A stretch of DNA of 64,000 nt from Watersipora subatra. Lineage: Eukaryota > Bryozoa > Gymnolaemata > Cheilostomatida > Watersiporidae. Numbering within the stretch: the stretch's first letter is position 1; each line of letters starts with the position of its first letter. The notes beneath the pieces were generated by a model, which saw only the letters and a program-made list of their open reading frames with translations, made no database searches and was not told the origin of the DNA. Positions 21,211-34,812 of the stretch are shown one piece after another. Made by a program: the position numbers and the translations under genes. The stretch is from contig NC_088712.1 in the NCBI RefSeq assembly GCF_963576615.1, positions 25,449,870-25,513,869 on the forward strand, given 5' to 3'.

Positions 21211-24200
21211 CTGTTAAATACAAAACTTTAGGTACACCATAAGCATCTCCATCCTTTTTTGGTCTTATTCTGTGTGTATTCCATCGCTCTTTAAAGATTT
21301 TCAGCTGTTCTCGAATTATGTCCATGAAGGAAAATCTTATTGCTTCGCTAGAAAAGAAATGACAGTTGATCATTTGTAATACTATTAATATAGTAATTTA
21401 CACAACAATTTGTTCATCTTGAATGTAATGTAAGGTAATGCCTGCCCACAAGACATAGTTTCTGAACTATAATATGACCTATTAATAAGCTCCATACTTT
21501 CGTAATAAATTAGTTGTGACAACAAGACAATTGATCACACATAGCGACCTGTTAACACATGTATGGAAACTACGCTTCTTTAAAACACAAACATTGTGCT
21601 AGGGGTAGTAGTGGCAGAAGCTATCAACTGCCAACTGTGGTAGTTGATAGCTTGTGCCACTGCTGACTAACTTGTGCCACTGTGGCTAACAATAGGAAGC
21701 AAACACCAAAATCAACTGTTACTTCTACACACATACATATGGGTTTCGTTAGCTGTAGATATCTGTCCTTTAGATTCCAAGTCATCAAACAAGTGTATAA
21801 ATGGCTGAAGGCAACCTTCCCTCAAACTTCGCCAAAACCTTTCTATCCGCTGAAATATTTTACATTACATTTCACATAATATAACACAATAAATATTGTT
21901 TATATAACACAGACATAAAGATTGCAAAAAAAATAATTGGAAACAGGGACCAAACTGAAATCAATATAACAGTAAGCGCTGGTACAATTATTTCACTAAT
22001 ATTCAATTGTTTGATTATAGTTTTTGGTTTGATGGTTTCTGTTTTTCGGTATGGGAGTCCAATTAAATGGATAATTGCTCCAATTAATTTGACCTTCAAC
22101 TGTTGAGCTTTAATTATTCCATTTATTTGATGTTTAGGTTATTGGTTCTCTTGTTGAGTCTAGCACCACAAAACTTTTCATTTAATTGGAGCTACATAAC
22201 AAAATAATTGGAATAATTGAACCCGAATAATTAAATGAAAAAAAACCTTAATAATTAAATGGCCCAAATAATTGGTAATTGGACAACCCTTTGATTCAAT
22301 TATTCCAGTATTTAATAATTGCACCAGCTCTAGATGATACTATGCTGCAACTACATATAATTGTAGGTCTATTCTAAAGTGTGTATAAATCAAAAGGTAT
22401 GAATGACCAGCAAAGAGCAAAGATTTTTCGGAGCTTTGCTACAAGCATGGTTGTCTATAGCCTGTATTTACAAGCTTTTTTCGGAAGGGGAGATGAAAAA
22501 CAGCTCGTCACATATTGCTTAAACAAACTGAATCTAAAAATCAAAGTTGTTCTCTTTATTCTAGTAATCTCCTAAAAATTCAAAACTGACCAATCATCGT
22601 TTGTATGTAGTCTGATGGTAGTCCTCTGACTACTACACAGTAGTAACTTGTGTGTATTTGCCACAATCAGTGCTGAAGAAAAGTGTGAATAGAAATAAAC
22701 ATCGATATAATTTTGCGTTTTATTTACTATAATTGATTTTCTAGTGTGTTATCTGTAAATCTATACTGTAAATTTAACATTGTATGTCTGCCTGGCTATA
22801 AAATTCATATATATTATATATATATATATATATGACAGTCTGCATGACTCAGTGCCCAGTTATTTTGTACAATGAAAAAAATTTGTTTTACAAAGATGAG
22901 GAAAATTAGATTGATACTTTGCAATGTGGTTACAGATAAAACTTTTTAAAAATAAATATTCGAAAGTATAAGATAAAATTTTGTATCTATATTTATTCAT
23001 ATTTACAGCTAGAATTTTTTTCTTCATTGTACACTTTATATGGTTGAGCATGTCCACGCAATCATCCTACGAGAGAACACCTTTTTGGAAATATTTTGTT
23101 TTGCAAACACAATGATCATGAGATGTACTACACTTTTATAGTATACTAGAATTCTGGTGCTCGCTTTGCTCTCAGCAGCATTCTAGAGGATCACACTGCA
23201 AATCTAGAAACTTTTTAACTAATTCATAGCCAGCGGAAACCTATGACATCAAATTCTGAATTGGTTTCATTTATTTATTTTATTGAAAAATGTGGTTTGA
23301 TGATCCTGGTTATATATATATATTTTATATATATATAAAAAAACTAAGAGATGATTAAAAATGAGTTTTTATTACTAATAGCTTCATCAGACATTAACTC
23401 ATTAATACAATCATCAGACAATAACTCATGCTTAAAATTTTTTAGCATGAGTTTATTGTCTGATGATTGTCTGATGATCTTAAAATTTTTTAGCACAGTT
23501 ATTGTCTGATGATTGTACTCTGTACATGAAACTATTAGTAATAAAAACTCATTTTTAGTCATCTCTTACTTCTTTTATATTTTAGCACTTACTTCCAGTA
23601 ATAGAGCACTATACTAGAGAAGAGTGACATTATTCTATAGATATGTATATAGTTATGTAAAACAGTTGCACTTAACTTTCAGCTACTAGCAGTTTCATGA
23701 CTTCTTCTGTCAATCTTCAGGCTGCTACTAAAATTCAAGCTGGTGACTGATATTTCCGCCCTTTCCTCTGATTGGTTGATGTTCCGCTTGGTTGGTGAGC
23801 GGTGGTTCTTTTTGATGATTGGTTGACTCTAAAATGAGCGGGGAGAGAATTCTTAGAATGAGGGCAAGTTGATGTGATTTCTGATCATTTGTTAAATGTA
23901 GAGGTTTCTGGCTTGTCAATAATACAAAACTTCTCTGCTAAAAAACTAGAAACCTCTACATTTAACAAATGATCAGAAATTACATCAACTTGCCCTCAAT
24001 CTAAGAATTATCTCCCCGCTCATTTTAGAGTCAACCAATCATCAAAAAGAACCACCACTAACCAATCAAGCCGATCATGAGCCCATCAGAGAAAAAGGCG
24101 TGAATATCAGTGACCATCTTGAATTTTATTAGCAGCCTGAAGATTAACAGAAGTCATAAAACTGCCAGTAGCTGAAAGTTAAGTGCAACTGTTTTACATA

Positions 24201-27200
24201 ACTATATATATATAATATTATATAATATACATAATCTAGTAGTATAACTGTTTTGTCAACAAGAGTTTTACAATGCTTGTATTGTACATAAACTAGGTGA
24301 CTGGACAGTTTCTAAACATGTGAGAGGACAACTTCACAGGACAGAGCTGTTTTCTGCAATATGTGACAAGTTTTTTTCCGCTTTCCGCCACTCCGGAAAA
24401 AGCTTGTAAAAACAGGCTAGGTTGTCCAAAGCAGACTAGACAAACCAAGGTTAATCACATAAAGTCTATTAGCATTCGAACTTGGCTACTAGCAACAATA
24501 ACATAAGTGAGATTTTAAGTCATGTCAGATACTGTACAAGAGCATTTTTATTGCATTTCACCTATTACATAGTGATAGCCAAATATTCGCTATTATTACA
24601 AATAGAAAACACTATGATCTTTGTATAGCCTCAGGTATGTTTACGTTTCCACCACTAAGAAAGGGGTGATATTCTATTACGAAACAATCAATTTTGAATC
24701 AGGCTGTTATGAACTTTCATTTACAAATAGGGCCGGATTATATGACACTTGACATGCTGCTGAAGCAAACAATTGCTCAACTAAGAGCCAAATTTTTTTG
24801 CAGCTTTGTTTTGCTAGATTATGTTCCTTCAAACCGACACTTTTGTCGTTAAAACATAGAAACCCTCTTGTAATAATAACTCTTCTACAGTGTTAATGAT
24901 AGAATAAAATTACTTGATTTCTGGTAGACTTTCCATAGAGAAAAGCCTTCCCACTCATGCTATCACTATGAACAGTCCTGAGTTCACTTTGAATCCTTTC
25001 AACATTAACATTCTCTGTTCCTCGATCGGCACGTACAATTTTTGGCAAAGCTAAAATAGATTTACTTTGTGATGACAAGAAGAAATGTTGGCAGAATTAT
25101 AGGCCAAACGCAGTGAGAATTAAAAAAGTAAGGAGACAAGCTTACTACCTGGCAATTGTGCAATAAAAATAATTGATGGCAATGGAATAATGCATTTGTC
25201 AGTCACTGAAGCCAACATATTTGTTTAATTAGTTCAGTAGTGTCCAGCAGACGATCTTCAACCATTATTTCATGGGGCCTTCAACTACTTGATACAGTCA
25301 TGTAGCGGGTGAGATCAACCTAATATTTCACCTTTCCCCAGCTGTCATGTAGTACAATATTTATAATTGGAATGGATGCAATGGGGGGGGGGGAAAGACC
25401 TTTATCTTGAATCCAACCAAAACGTCACATCCGGCCCGCAAATTGAATAGGTTGAACAGCCTAGTGCAGATTTGCAACAAATGATTTCTTCAAAGTGTCA
25501 TATGTGATGAACATATTTGCAGTCAAATAACCCCGGAACACACTCTTTCCTAGATGATTTCGAAGAATGGGACAAGTTGGTCAAAAGATTAACCTTATAT
25601 CGAACATGCCCAGGTAAAAGTCCTATAACCTCTGATTTGCTTACAAACAAAATATCAACAAAAGTACAAAGTTTACCAACATCCAACTTGAATAGAAAAC
25701 TAGCATTTAAACAATGCAAACCTATCACTAACCTACCTTTAATCTTCTCAACTTGATCCAAAAAATATTTAGCGATAACAGCAGGATCATTGTTGGTTAC
25801 ACCCACTTCCAACCACAGAACATATCGAGAGAACCTGAAATGGTAATGTTTTTAAACTCAATATTAGGCGCTTCACTCCATAAATATATTTTTCATTTAA
25901 TTTCATAGTTCATGTCAGTTTTTTTTACCAATGATCAATAGTAAATTTAAAAAGAGGTTCATTTCACACAAACCTCAAATAGGCTTCCATATTATATGTG
26001 GAAATTAATTGTTTTTGTCAGAATTCTATTTTCTTTGTTTTTTTTTATTTAATAAAGCTTTTGTCTTTAGGATATCAGAACAAACCAGATCAACATTCTT
26101 TGAATTTCAAATGTTCATAGCTAGTGCATTGTACATTGAAGCTTGACAAGTGTTCATAGCTAGTACATCGTACATTGAAGCTTGACAAGTGTTCATAGCT
26201 AGTGCATTGTACATTGAAGCTTGACAAGTGTTCATAGCTAGTACATCGTACATTGAAGCTTGACATTTTTTAATTTTTATACAGATGACTGGTGAACACC
26301 AAAGCATAAAAACTGTACTATATTTTAACGACCGTTATCAGATTTTGCACATGTTTAGAGTTTCCGAAACTCCGCAGTATAATCTTTGTGACCTAAGATC
26401 TTCATTGCAGTGGGAGAGTCATTGGTTATTTTCTGTTTAACAATATACGGACAAAATTTTAACACTTAATGAGGCTTGTTGTTTACTGAGCTGTTAGGCC
26501 AGTGTTACAAGAGATATTCAAAAGATTTATTATTTGGATACTAATTATCTACAAAGCAGATGGTCATTGTGGAAAAATGGTAGTCAGCTTACTCAACTTC
26601 ACGCTTCTGATTAGTCTTGAGTTTCATCCCGGAGTTTCATGCTGTAATTTTTTATCCCATTATCATTGCTGGTAAATTTTGTTTTGACATTGTCATAACT
26701 TATCAATGAATGACTATTAATATTCTTTCTAAAACAAACTTTTATCCAACTAATGATACATATTAATCTATATCGATTATGAAATTTCATGTTGTAGCCA
26801 TTAATTGTTTCATTGAAAAGCCAATTATTTAGTGAATTTTAAAATGCTTCATTAATATCAAATGTTTAGACCGAGACATGAGAATTATTTGCTCTAATCA
26901 TATTTTGTGAGTTAAATTACATTGACTATGCCCAGGTTTTGGGAAAATTCTGTCTGCTTTATTAACTGTATAGCTCTTAAAATACCCTCAGTCGGCCTGG
27001 GAATAGTGAGTTTCAAAACGTTGTCGCTGCTAAAATCTTCACACTAGGTACATACAAAAATAGTTTAGTTTGTAGGCAAATGTCTGCTCTTCCCGGTGCA
27101 TTTTTTATTCAAACCTTTGGACTTTTAATAATATTTTGTAGGATAATTGTAGAGGTAAGTCTCTATTTTTGAAAATATTCATGGGCTATAGGATTAATGT

Positions 27201-30200
27201 TGTTCTAGATTCAACTGCACAACTTATAAGAAATGGTCATAAAAATTACCAGCAAATCTTAAAACAGATTCCAAAAAAGAATGGCTCATGTTGACTGTGC
27301 AAGTCAAACAAAAAAAATGTTGAAATAATTAGCGTGAATGAGGCATAAGTTTGCTTTTCTTACCCATCAATGCAGCCATGTACAGCAAATCCAAATTTTT
27401 TGAGTTTGTCCCAGCCATCTATATGCCATACATAATTCGGGCCTGGTGCACTGTAACAACATGGAAATCCAGAATATTCAACCAATGATATAGAATATGC
27501 TATGTTATTGATTCAACGAAAGTACAAATAGGAGTGACTAACAATTAAAATATAATTAAAAAAATATACACAAACTACTTTAACTCTGTTTGCAAAAAAT
27601 TGTAATGCAATAGTCTAGCACACATTTTTTACAGTTCTTCTAAACATAAGTACAAATAAGTACATTGCTTTCAAATGGAGATGCCAAAACCATGTTTTTT
27701 ACACTAGAATTAAAGTAAATTAACTGTGACCTTGACATGGTTTAAATATTAGTTAGTACTCAGTCTGCAAATTATGTTGGAAGAACTGCATGTTATTTAG
27801 TAAGAAAGATTCAAAGTAAATCATTCCATGAATTCCGGCTTACTTTCAGAACTGATATTAAAGTTCATATCGATATAGTTGATAAATGGGCCGCCCTAAT
27901 TGGGTGTTACCAAACTAGCATAAAATTTCTTGTAAAGAAAACAAATTTGTTTTTAGTTAATAAAAATAATTAAAAGACGATAAGCGAAGCAGCTATAATG
28001 GTTGTAATTAAAATTAAATAATTAGACACTTACTGATAGACACGACGTTTTAGTGTACGGCATTTCCTCATCTGAACACCTTCAAAGTCAACAATTTTCA
28101 TTAGCAGCATGACATCCCGCCTAAAGATAAACCACACATAATCCAATAAAGTAGCATGCAAGCAAGGAGTTAATTCCTTGATGCAAGCCGTGCCGAAGAT
28201 TTCAGCTATTTCACAGGAATAAAATAACATTATAGGTTAAATTGAAATAAGAATTACATTCTCTAAAACAGTTAAATAGTAATATAATAGTAATACTCGC
28301 GTAAGTTATAAAACGCCGGATAAAACTTATCAATGCAAAATCAATTGATATCTGTATATGTTTGAATGTGAAGATTGCAGATCAGACAACTCCTCAAGCA
28401 TTACGAAAAGTATTAAGCGTTCTTTCTTCTTCTTCCCCCAAGTATCAGGAAAGCCTGTGAAATTGGGCTAGAGCTGAGCTAAGTAAAACATACTCTGATT
28501 ATATACTCAGATTGGGATATTTTACATCACAATAATAGCAAAATTCCTCAAGTTGAACAACAATAGCGCTTTTGGACCTGACAGAGTGGAACACTTGAAG
28601 CTTACTCGGCACGAATGTTATTCACAGCGATTGCGGGCTGTTTATTAGATTCCCAGGCACCTTTTAACCTCTAGAGGATTAAATATCAAACATGCTTGAT
28701 ATTTTGTACTATTTTGTACTAAATCTCTTGGGTGAAGCAGCCTGTAATCTGGTAGAAGTGGCCCAAAACTGACAAAGGTTGAGCACCCCAGCCCTAGACA
28801 CATCAGTTCTAAAACTAAACACACTACATATTTAGTACACCAGCACAATTAGAATACCTGCATATGAACAATTGAATATTCTATACTACCAATCACAATT
28901 CAAATTAGTTTCAAATTAAAAGATTTATTGTTAAAGCAACTAATCTATCAAATAATTGTCTATGTTGCCAATTAAAACCATTGGTAAAAACTGGTATATC
29001 AGCCAAACGTAGCGTAGTACATTAACTCACTGCCTCACATTCAATCCATATTCGTTGTTGAGGATCTGCCAAACTGTTCTGTAACCAATTAGACCAGAAG
29101 AGCTGTTGATCAATTCCTAAAATGTTAAAAGAAAACTTGTATTATACATAAAAGAAAGATTTGCATCCATTATTTAAACACAAATTTTCATTTTTATTAT
29201 TGTCTGTAATTGAAAGGATCACTACTAGAAAAAAGAGGTTAGTCCACTGAACGATTGATTAATTGAAGGAGTGAAAACCATTTCGCAATGTTCCCTATAC
29301 ATGCTCGCTCCTGTACGAAAATAGTTTCAAGACACTTTAAATCCTTGTAATTTACAACGAGGCAACAATAGCACTGTAAACTGCACTATGTGCTATGTTA
29401 AAGATTTGTGTGGACTTACGCAGAAAGAAGATAAGACGCCAGTAAAATGTAAAAAAGCTACATATTTCTTAATAAGGTCCAGCAAATTAAACTTACCAAT
29501 AGCTTTTCTAAGATAGTTTCAATATCAGCTGTCAGATTGTATCCTCGACGACAAATACCTTTCCTTAATGACAATTTACTTAGCTGGCTTGTCCTAAAAT
29601 GTCGAGATAACGATGTAATACAATTCGAGTCACTAGCTAAGCTTGAACCTGTCATTAGTATTTCATTATGAACTAGAACTGGTTACTCCACCGCAAAAGA
29701 ACAAAGACTTCAAATAGGACAAGAGCCAGTAACTTGTTACTTGTCAAACCTACACACTACATGTGAGCTATGTTGATTAATTACAACGAATGTCAAGTAG
29801 GCCTACTTCTAAATTGTTAATGTTATAAGCTTGAAAACGGAAATGTTTGGCAGCATTTACGGCAGCACCTGTTGACCTGACGTCTTAGGTGTCAAACTGA
29901 AAGTTACTTAGTTTAATATTATCTATCTGCCTACAAAATTTCAACCTAACTAACAGTTTTAGAACATTAAGAAACACACAATGCGCTGCCAAATGTAACC
30001 CTGCTGACATTTTCAGTAAATACCGCAAACTCGTCAAGGGCCGCTTTATCTGTATAAAAATTTGTTGCTATAACTTCAACAGTCTCCGAGATCCAGTTAT
30101 CAAAAAAAGTGAAATAAAGAGAACAAATAAATAATTCCAGGTATTTCAATAGTCTTAATAATTATCTGCTGCACACTGATCAAGCAATGTGACTACATTT

Positions 30201-30589
30201 TGCGTATACAGAAGAAATCGTTTCAATATGTACTCAAAGATGTACTCAAAGATGTATCTGGTGCTGATGAAAAAACTAGGATATATTCTAAATGTTTATT
30301 TTTCTAAATTTGTTTTGAATATATGTTAACAATATGTACTCTTTGCATTTAACGTTAGAGAATAACCCACCTTAAACAGTTTTACATATTTTTATATCTG
30401 AGATTAACAATAAGCTAGGTTTCTCCAAAAACTAAAAGCTGTGGTGTGAACCTTATGTTATAGAATCTGGCATAGACGTGAAACTTACGACAAATGTACT
30501 CCATGTTCTGCAACAACAACATGTTTCAATTCTTCCAATGATAATGTCCCATGACGTTGCAAATAGCTCGCACTGAGAAAATTAGCCAT
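21211..30589 (-). CDS. Eukaryotic integrase-core (IS3/retroviral-like DDE) protein, multi-exon
   Basis: Exons in transcript order: 30589-30489 (ATG start, MANFLSASYLQRHG), 29593-29497, 29116-29031, 28120-28034, 27450-27364, 25834-25737, 25050-24914, 21347-21211. The first seven join in phase and give NGYRTVWQIL-like GLIGYRTVWQILNNEYG, RTLKRRVY, then the core motifs WHIDGWDKLKKFGFAVHGC, VGVTNNDP, RADRGTENVNVERIQ and YGKSTRNQ. The last exon has IREQLKIFKERWNTHRIRP. These are the hallmarks of the eukaryotic 'integrase core domain' family: an HTH-like N-part, then an RNase H-like fold with Asp in HID and in RADRGTE. The exon that should carry R-I-E-x-W-W, with the catalytic Glu, was not found between 24914 and 21348, so one or two exons are missing from the model. 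A single-copy gene with eight introns looks host-like, but a transposon origin is likely. Confidence 0.8.
21373..23344. other. Intron with AT microsatellite and shared repeat, no exon found
   Basis: A (TA)n tract lies near 22808-22836. The segment at about 22430-22520 (TAGCCTGTATTTACAAGCTTT, AGCTCGTCACATATTGC) is inverted relative to 24345-24425, so a dispersed repeat is present in two copies. The catalytic-Glu exon of the integrase-core gene should lie between here and 24913 but was not identified. Confidence 0.4.
23345..23569. mobile_element. Hairpin-forming inverted repeat
   Basis: Outer arms at about 23345-23383 and 23531-23569 (AAGAGATGATTAAAAATGAG and complement) enclose further inverted copies of CATCAGACAATAACTC and a doubled CTTAAAATTTTTTAGCA. 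The unit looks like a short fold-back MITE. AT microsatellite flanks hide any target duplication. Confidence 0.55.
23651..24203. mobile_element. Large fold-back element, about 260-bp arms, 35-bp loop
   Basis: The left arm 23651-23911 and right arm 23947-24203 are inverted copies (AGTTATGTAAAACAGTTGCA at the tips, CTACATTTAACAAATGATCA at the base). The loop is only about 35 bp, so single strands would form a very long hairpin. Flanks are TA-rich, compatible with a TA duplication. No protein is encoded. The open frame at 23728-23919 is incidental. Confidence 0.8.
25985..26110. repeat. Dispersed repeat family A, fragment
   Basis: Contains 'ttgtttttgtcagaattct', 'ttaggatatcagaacaaacca' and 'gatcaacattctttgaatttca', matching the start of the repeats at 1095-1215 and 3895-4015. 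It is truncated by the tandem array that follows. Confidence 0.45.
26110..26268. repeat. Tandem repeat, 39-bp unit, four copies
   Basis: Unit GTTCATAGCTAGTRCATYGT followed by ACATTGAAGCTTGACAAGT. Units alternate between two variants (GTGCATTGT and GTACATCGT), so the array probably grew by doubling a 78-bp pair. It is intronic in the integrase-core gene. Confidence 0.85.
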
Positions 30590-31819
30590 TTCTTATATAT
30601 CTGCAATACAAAATTACATCAAAAGAATTATATACCAAACACTTTCTTTAAATAATGTAAACAATCTTTCAAAGAATTACAAATTACTACTTTTCAATGT
30701 ACCTACATTACATTTGGCTGCACGTATGTAACAACTATTTCTGTATAATGTAATAAAAAGTGTTTAGCAATTACCGCAGAAAAAGTGCATTAGAGAACCA
30801 ATTCTAACTTAATTTTTTGAAATAAACTTGGTTGAGCCTAGAAATTAAAAAAAAATCCAATAACATTTGTCAAGATTATTTTTTCCACAAGTTGTCATAG
30901 AACCATTTCGTGTACTAAAAAGATTTTGTGTCATTAAAAGATGCTAGCCATTTGTACAAGACATTACAGGTATAGGTTTCCCATATCTTCACAGTCAACT
31001 ATGTTAAGCAAAAACTTCCATTGTAAAATACAGTCAGTTTTCAACTGCTGATAGAAACAGGTCTCAAAGAACAGCATTTTAAAACATTGGAATTGCCCCA
31101 CACATAAAATTGGTTCGAGTGTGTATGTGAGATGAATAGTAATTTCTTTTTTTGCTTTATCTTTTGTTTTTCAATTCAAAAGTGAGTGAGAAATTAGTAC
31201 TGCTAGGATGCATTCCTCGAGGTGCTTTGGCTTCTATGTATAGGATAATGGACAAAAAGGAAAGCATCCCTTCCGTTTAATATCAACAGTGCCAACAGGG
31301 AGTCATCCAACTTCCTGTTTGTTTGCAACAATAGGTATCAATTCTTTTTCAACTCTATAGACAAATAAAACTATATTATCAAAGCAATACCCCTTTAATG
31401 TAAATGTTGAGTTATTGAGGATTTTAACTGTTTCATAAATTTGAATATTTATGAACACTAGAAAACAACAATTTTTGCTAGCATATAGGCATGGAAGAAA
31501 TGTTCGCTAATAAAAATTAGCTGATCCCTAGAATGAGCTATGTCAACCAAACCAAGCCCCCAAAGGGTTTCCTTGATGTCGAAATTTGTGCTCATTACAA
31601 AATGCAATGTAATGACCTTGTACATTGCTGATGTAATAGATATTAGACCTGATATGCGGCAGCGCAATATGTAACACTTCTCACTGCTGATTTGTCTTGT
31701 TGACCCTGCCTCATTCTCCCCCACTAAAGCCGGTCCTGGCTAAACGTTCCTGGCATCAATTGAAAAAATCTTCAAGTTTTGAATCAGGCCACATATAAAC
31801 ACAATCACCCTAGTTTCTC
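30590..31819. other. Upstream region of integrase-core gene
   Basis: AT-rich sequence between the ATG at 30589 and the LINE remnant. It would contain the promoter of the - strand gene, but no TATA box or GC-rich start region can be picked out with confidence. The - strand open frame at 31458-31724 has no motif. Confidence 0.35.
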
Positions 31820-33046
31820 AATATTTTACCAGAAAACTTGATGCAAATTATTTTTGAGCCAACACAAATTCATGGCAATACCTTGGATCTGATCTGTGTT
31901 AATGATCCATCACTGGTCAAGGCTACTAAATTTATAACGCCAGATTTGAGAGACCACTCTGTGATTACAGCTGAAATAGTGGTACCAAGTCTACAGAGAA
32001 GCAGACATAAAATAATTTTATAAACATATGGCAAATACAGAGCGACAGCTGTCTAATATGAACGATGTTGAAGAGATGTGGCTCATATTTGCAAGTTCTT
32101 TCAGAAAAGCAATTGATGCATCTGTACCAGTAAAGTCTATTACCTTACCAGCACCAAACCAACATCCATGGTTCAATCAAAGAACTAAGAAACCTATTGA
32201 TAATCAGCATAAGACCCTAACAAAATACAAAAAAGACAGTGGTTTATTTTTAATAAACAAATATTAGCAAGAAAGACGAAACAACAAAAACATTCCACAT
32301 GTTAAAAAAGACATTCATCAATGATAAAATAGGCAAACCTCTGTTCAAAGGTAATAGCAAACCATTCTACATATACCTACGTAGTAGCAACTCAAGACAA
32401 CAAGTGCGCAGATCTTCTCAACACATATTTTAATAAACAATTCTGCACTGATGAACCAATAAATGATCTAACAAAACTACCATCAGTTGTATTATTAAAA
32501 TGTTCATGGCTAGTTTTTGATTTGTTATATAAACTCTATATAATATAAGTAGTTTGTAGGTTACGAACTGGTACAAATACAGTTGCTGTTTTTTACCAGT
32601 AGTATATGTATGTTATAAATGTTTTATTTAATAGTAGTAATGTTATAATTGTTTTATTATGTACATAAATATTCTATATCATTGCCAGCATAATGTTAAT
32701 TTTGAGGTAACTGAATAATACGAAATATCTATCCATTTCATGTCAGCACCAGCAGGCGCATCCGATTAACCCGTAGCTAACAAAATAATTGCTGAACCCA
32801 TAGATATTAATGAAAATGGTGTGACCAAAATGATCTACGACTTGAAAAACAACAAGTTCTCAAGACCTGATAATATTAGGAAATGTGAACTATTAGTGCA
32901 TCCTTGATAGCTCGTTGTCTCAAACATATATATCAAGTCTCATTAAAACCAGAGAAATCGCCCACAGTCTGGGAAACTGCCATCATCACTCCCGTTGACA
33001 AGAAGGGTTCAAAAGAAGCTTGTAATTACCAGTCGATCACTCACTA
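31820..33046 (+). pseudogene. Degenerate non-LTR retrotransposon (LINE) ORF2 fragment
   Basis: Broken frames read in order through an endonuclease end (QIIFEPTQIHGNTLDLICVN, DLRDHSVITAEI), the linker (NQHPWFNQRTKK) and early reverse transcriptase (CADLLNTYFNKQF, GVTKMIYDLKNNKFSRPDNI, VWETAIITPVDKKGSKEACN, the last recalling VTPVYKKG..NYRPIS). Several stops and frameshifts are present, and an unrelated-looking stretch at about 32495-32760 interrupts it. The catalytic RT motifs and the 3' end are absent. The order fits Jockey/CR1/L2-like LINEs. Confidence 0.75.
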
Positions 33047-33239
33047 GCATACAAATAACAAATGAAGCGCTCGCCATTTGTGCCCCATGGCATGTTCATA
33101 AGTGTTCTAAAATATTTGAGGTATTAAATCTTTGAGGTATTAGTACGAGTAGCTAGTGTGTTATTTACTTTCAATATCAAAAATTTCGCACTAATGATAC
33201 TGATTAGCACATTAATACTGATCAGCACAATAAAAAGTA

Positions 33240-34291
33240 TTATATATAAATATAAAGAGACAAAAACTATTGTAGAATGTGAAAAGCAAACTAAAAACCA
33301 TCCATGTTCGGGCCGGTCTGCGAAATTCTTTTTCTCAAATAAGTTTACATACGGCAGTAAAATTTTGGCTCGATTGGTTTTAGTAATTGAGTTTTAGTAA
33401 TCAAAACGTACATCATTAGTTACAATTAAAAAGGAACACAAAATTCCTGAATTTTATTCAAAAAGGCGTCAATTAATTAGTTTCAAGTGAACGCCCTCTT
33501 ACCTTTTAACAGCACTTTTTGAATGATAACACAGTTTTTACTACGTTTTTAAGAATTTTGTGTTCCTTTCTAATTATATATATGTATATATTGATTTTTA
33601 ATGTAATGATGTGAGTTTTGGTTACTAAAACTCAATTACTAAAACCAATCAGGAGCCGATATTTTACTGCCGTATGTACACCTTTTTGGAAAACCAATTT
33701 CGTAGTCGGGCTACTTCTTTTTCAAATGACAAAAAGAGATACCTTTCTAGAACCTGACAAGAACTGAATTAACACCGGAAATGATCAAACATAGAAATTA
33801 TGTCAATGATGTACCAAAAAAGTGCTTCGCGTTCCATGTTCTCAAGCCGAGTTGTTGTTGGAAGGAACTCGGCTTGGGTTTTGATGAACTCGAGTTGTGT
33901 AACTCGAGTTGTACAACTCGAGTTACACAACTCGAGTTGTGCAACTCGAGTTGTGCAACTCGAGTTATATTTACAAACTCGAGTTGTACAACTCGAGTTG
34001 TGCAACTCGAGTTGTACAACTCGAGTTGCAAACTCGGCACAGTATAATTCTAATAATTCGCTATTAGTTTTAGTTTTACAGTACATACATAGTTTAATTT
34101 CTATTAGCTAACGGGTGCCTATTAATATACCATTGTTAATATAACCAGATCTACGGTTATGCTACCGTAATACCAGTATATTGCACCTTACTTTTGAAAA
34201 GTCGCGTTGCGTGTTCACAACTCGAGTTGTGCAACTCGAGTTGTACAACTCGAGTTGCGAACACGCAACGCGAGGCACTGTAAGGCGCCAT
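33240..34291. mobile_element. Fold-back DNA element with CTCGAG palindrome arrays, copy 2
   Basis: Reverse-complement relative of the element at 5151-6473: the same central inverted repeat (about 33320-33700), the same sub-terminal block and the same right end GGCACTGTAAGGCGCCAT at 34291. Palindrome arrays lie at about 33885-34030 and 34220-34255. The left end is missing (similarity stops near 33240), so no target duplication can be read. Open frames over the arrays, rich in 'LELYNSSC', come from the palindrome and are not genes. Confidence 0.75.
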
Positions 34292-34476
34292 AGCTTTTAT
34301 TATAACAGCAACATGGCTTAGAAAGGCTACAGTCAACTCCTGGCAACCTAATCCATTGATTTATTATTCATATATAAAATATTTCTAAAGCAAAATGTAA
34401 GGAAAGCCTAAGAATCAAAACTAACATTATAGGTTGAACATAGTTTTTCTTTTCTAATGTTTGTCTTTTCTTCCAG

Positions 34477-34620
34477 TTGGCGTCTCTTCGAGAAGCTCTC
34501 GAGCACGGTATTACTCGGTAGTACATGGCAGTTCCATGGAGAAAGCTGGATCTCTACGAATGTTGGCTGCGTTGCCAGGGAGCGATAGAAGTGGATGGCT
34601 CAGAGGGACACGACCACGCT
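34477..34620 (+). other. Possible + strand exon, unassigned
   Basis: A good acceptor (TTTTCTTCCAG) precedes a locally GC-richer stretch open in two frames, one reading LASLREALEHGITR then stop, the other SSRSSRARYYSVV. It could be a 3' exon of a + strand transcript. I cannot link it to the AAA gene by motif. Confidence 0.2.
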
Positions 34621-34812
34621 GAAGACCATGAGAACTTTGATTTCATATCAACTCTGTTACGGGAACTTACGGCTTGTCTTTTTATAGTAACTATGCCTTG
34701 TGTTACTCAGTCTCAAATAGTAACTCAGCTGCTAGTCATTTGTAGTAATGTCTCTCCACATGTCTTTACACAACGACCTTTATTCTCGTGACATTGACTG
34801 TAGTATCTGGTA

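Noticed and set aside
29967-30149. Possible integrase-gene exon with VIATNFYTDKAALDEF
   Set aside because: Joining it to the first exon (phase 2) gives an immediate stop, while 30489 to 29593 joins cleanly and gives the expected helix-turn-helix-like sequence.
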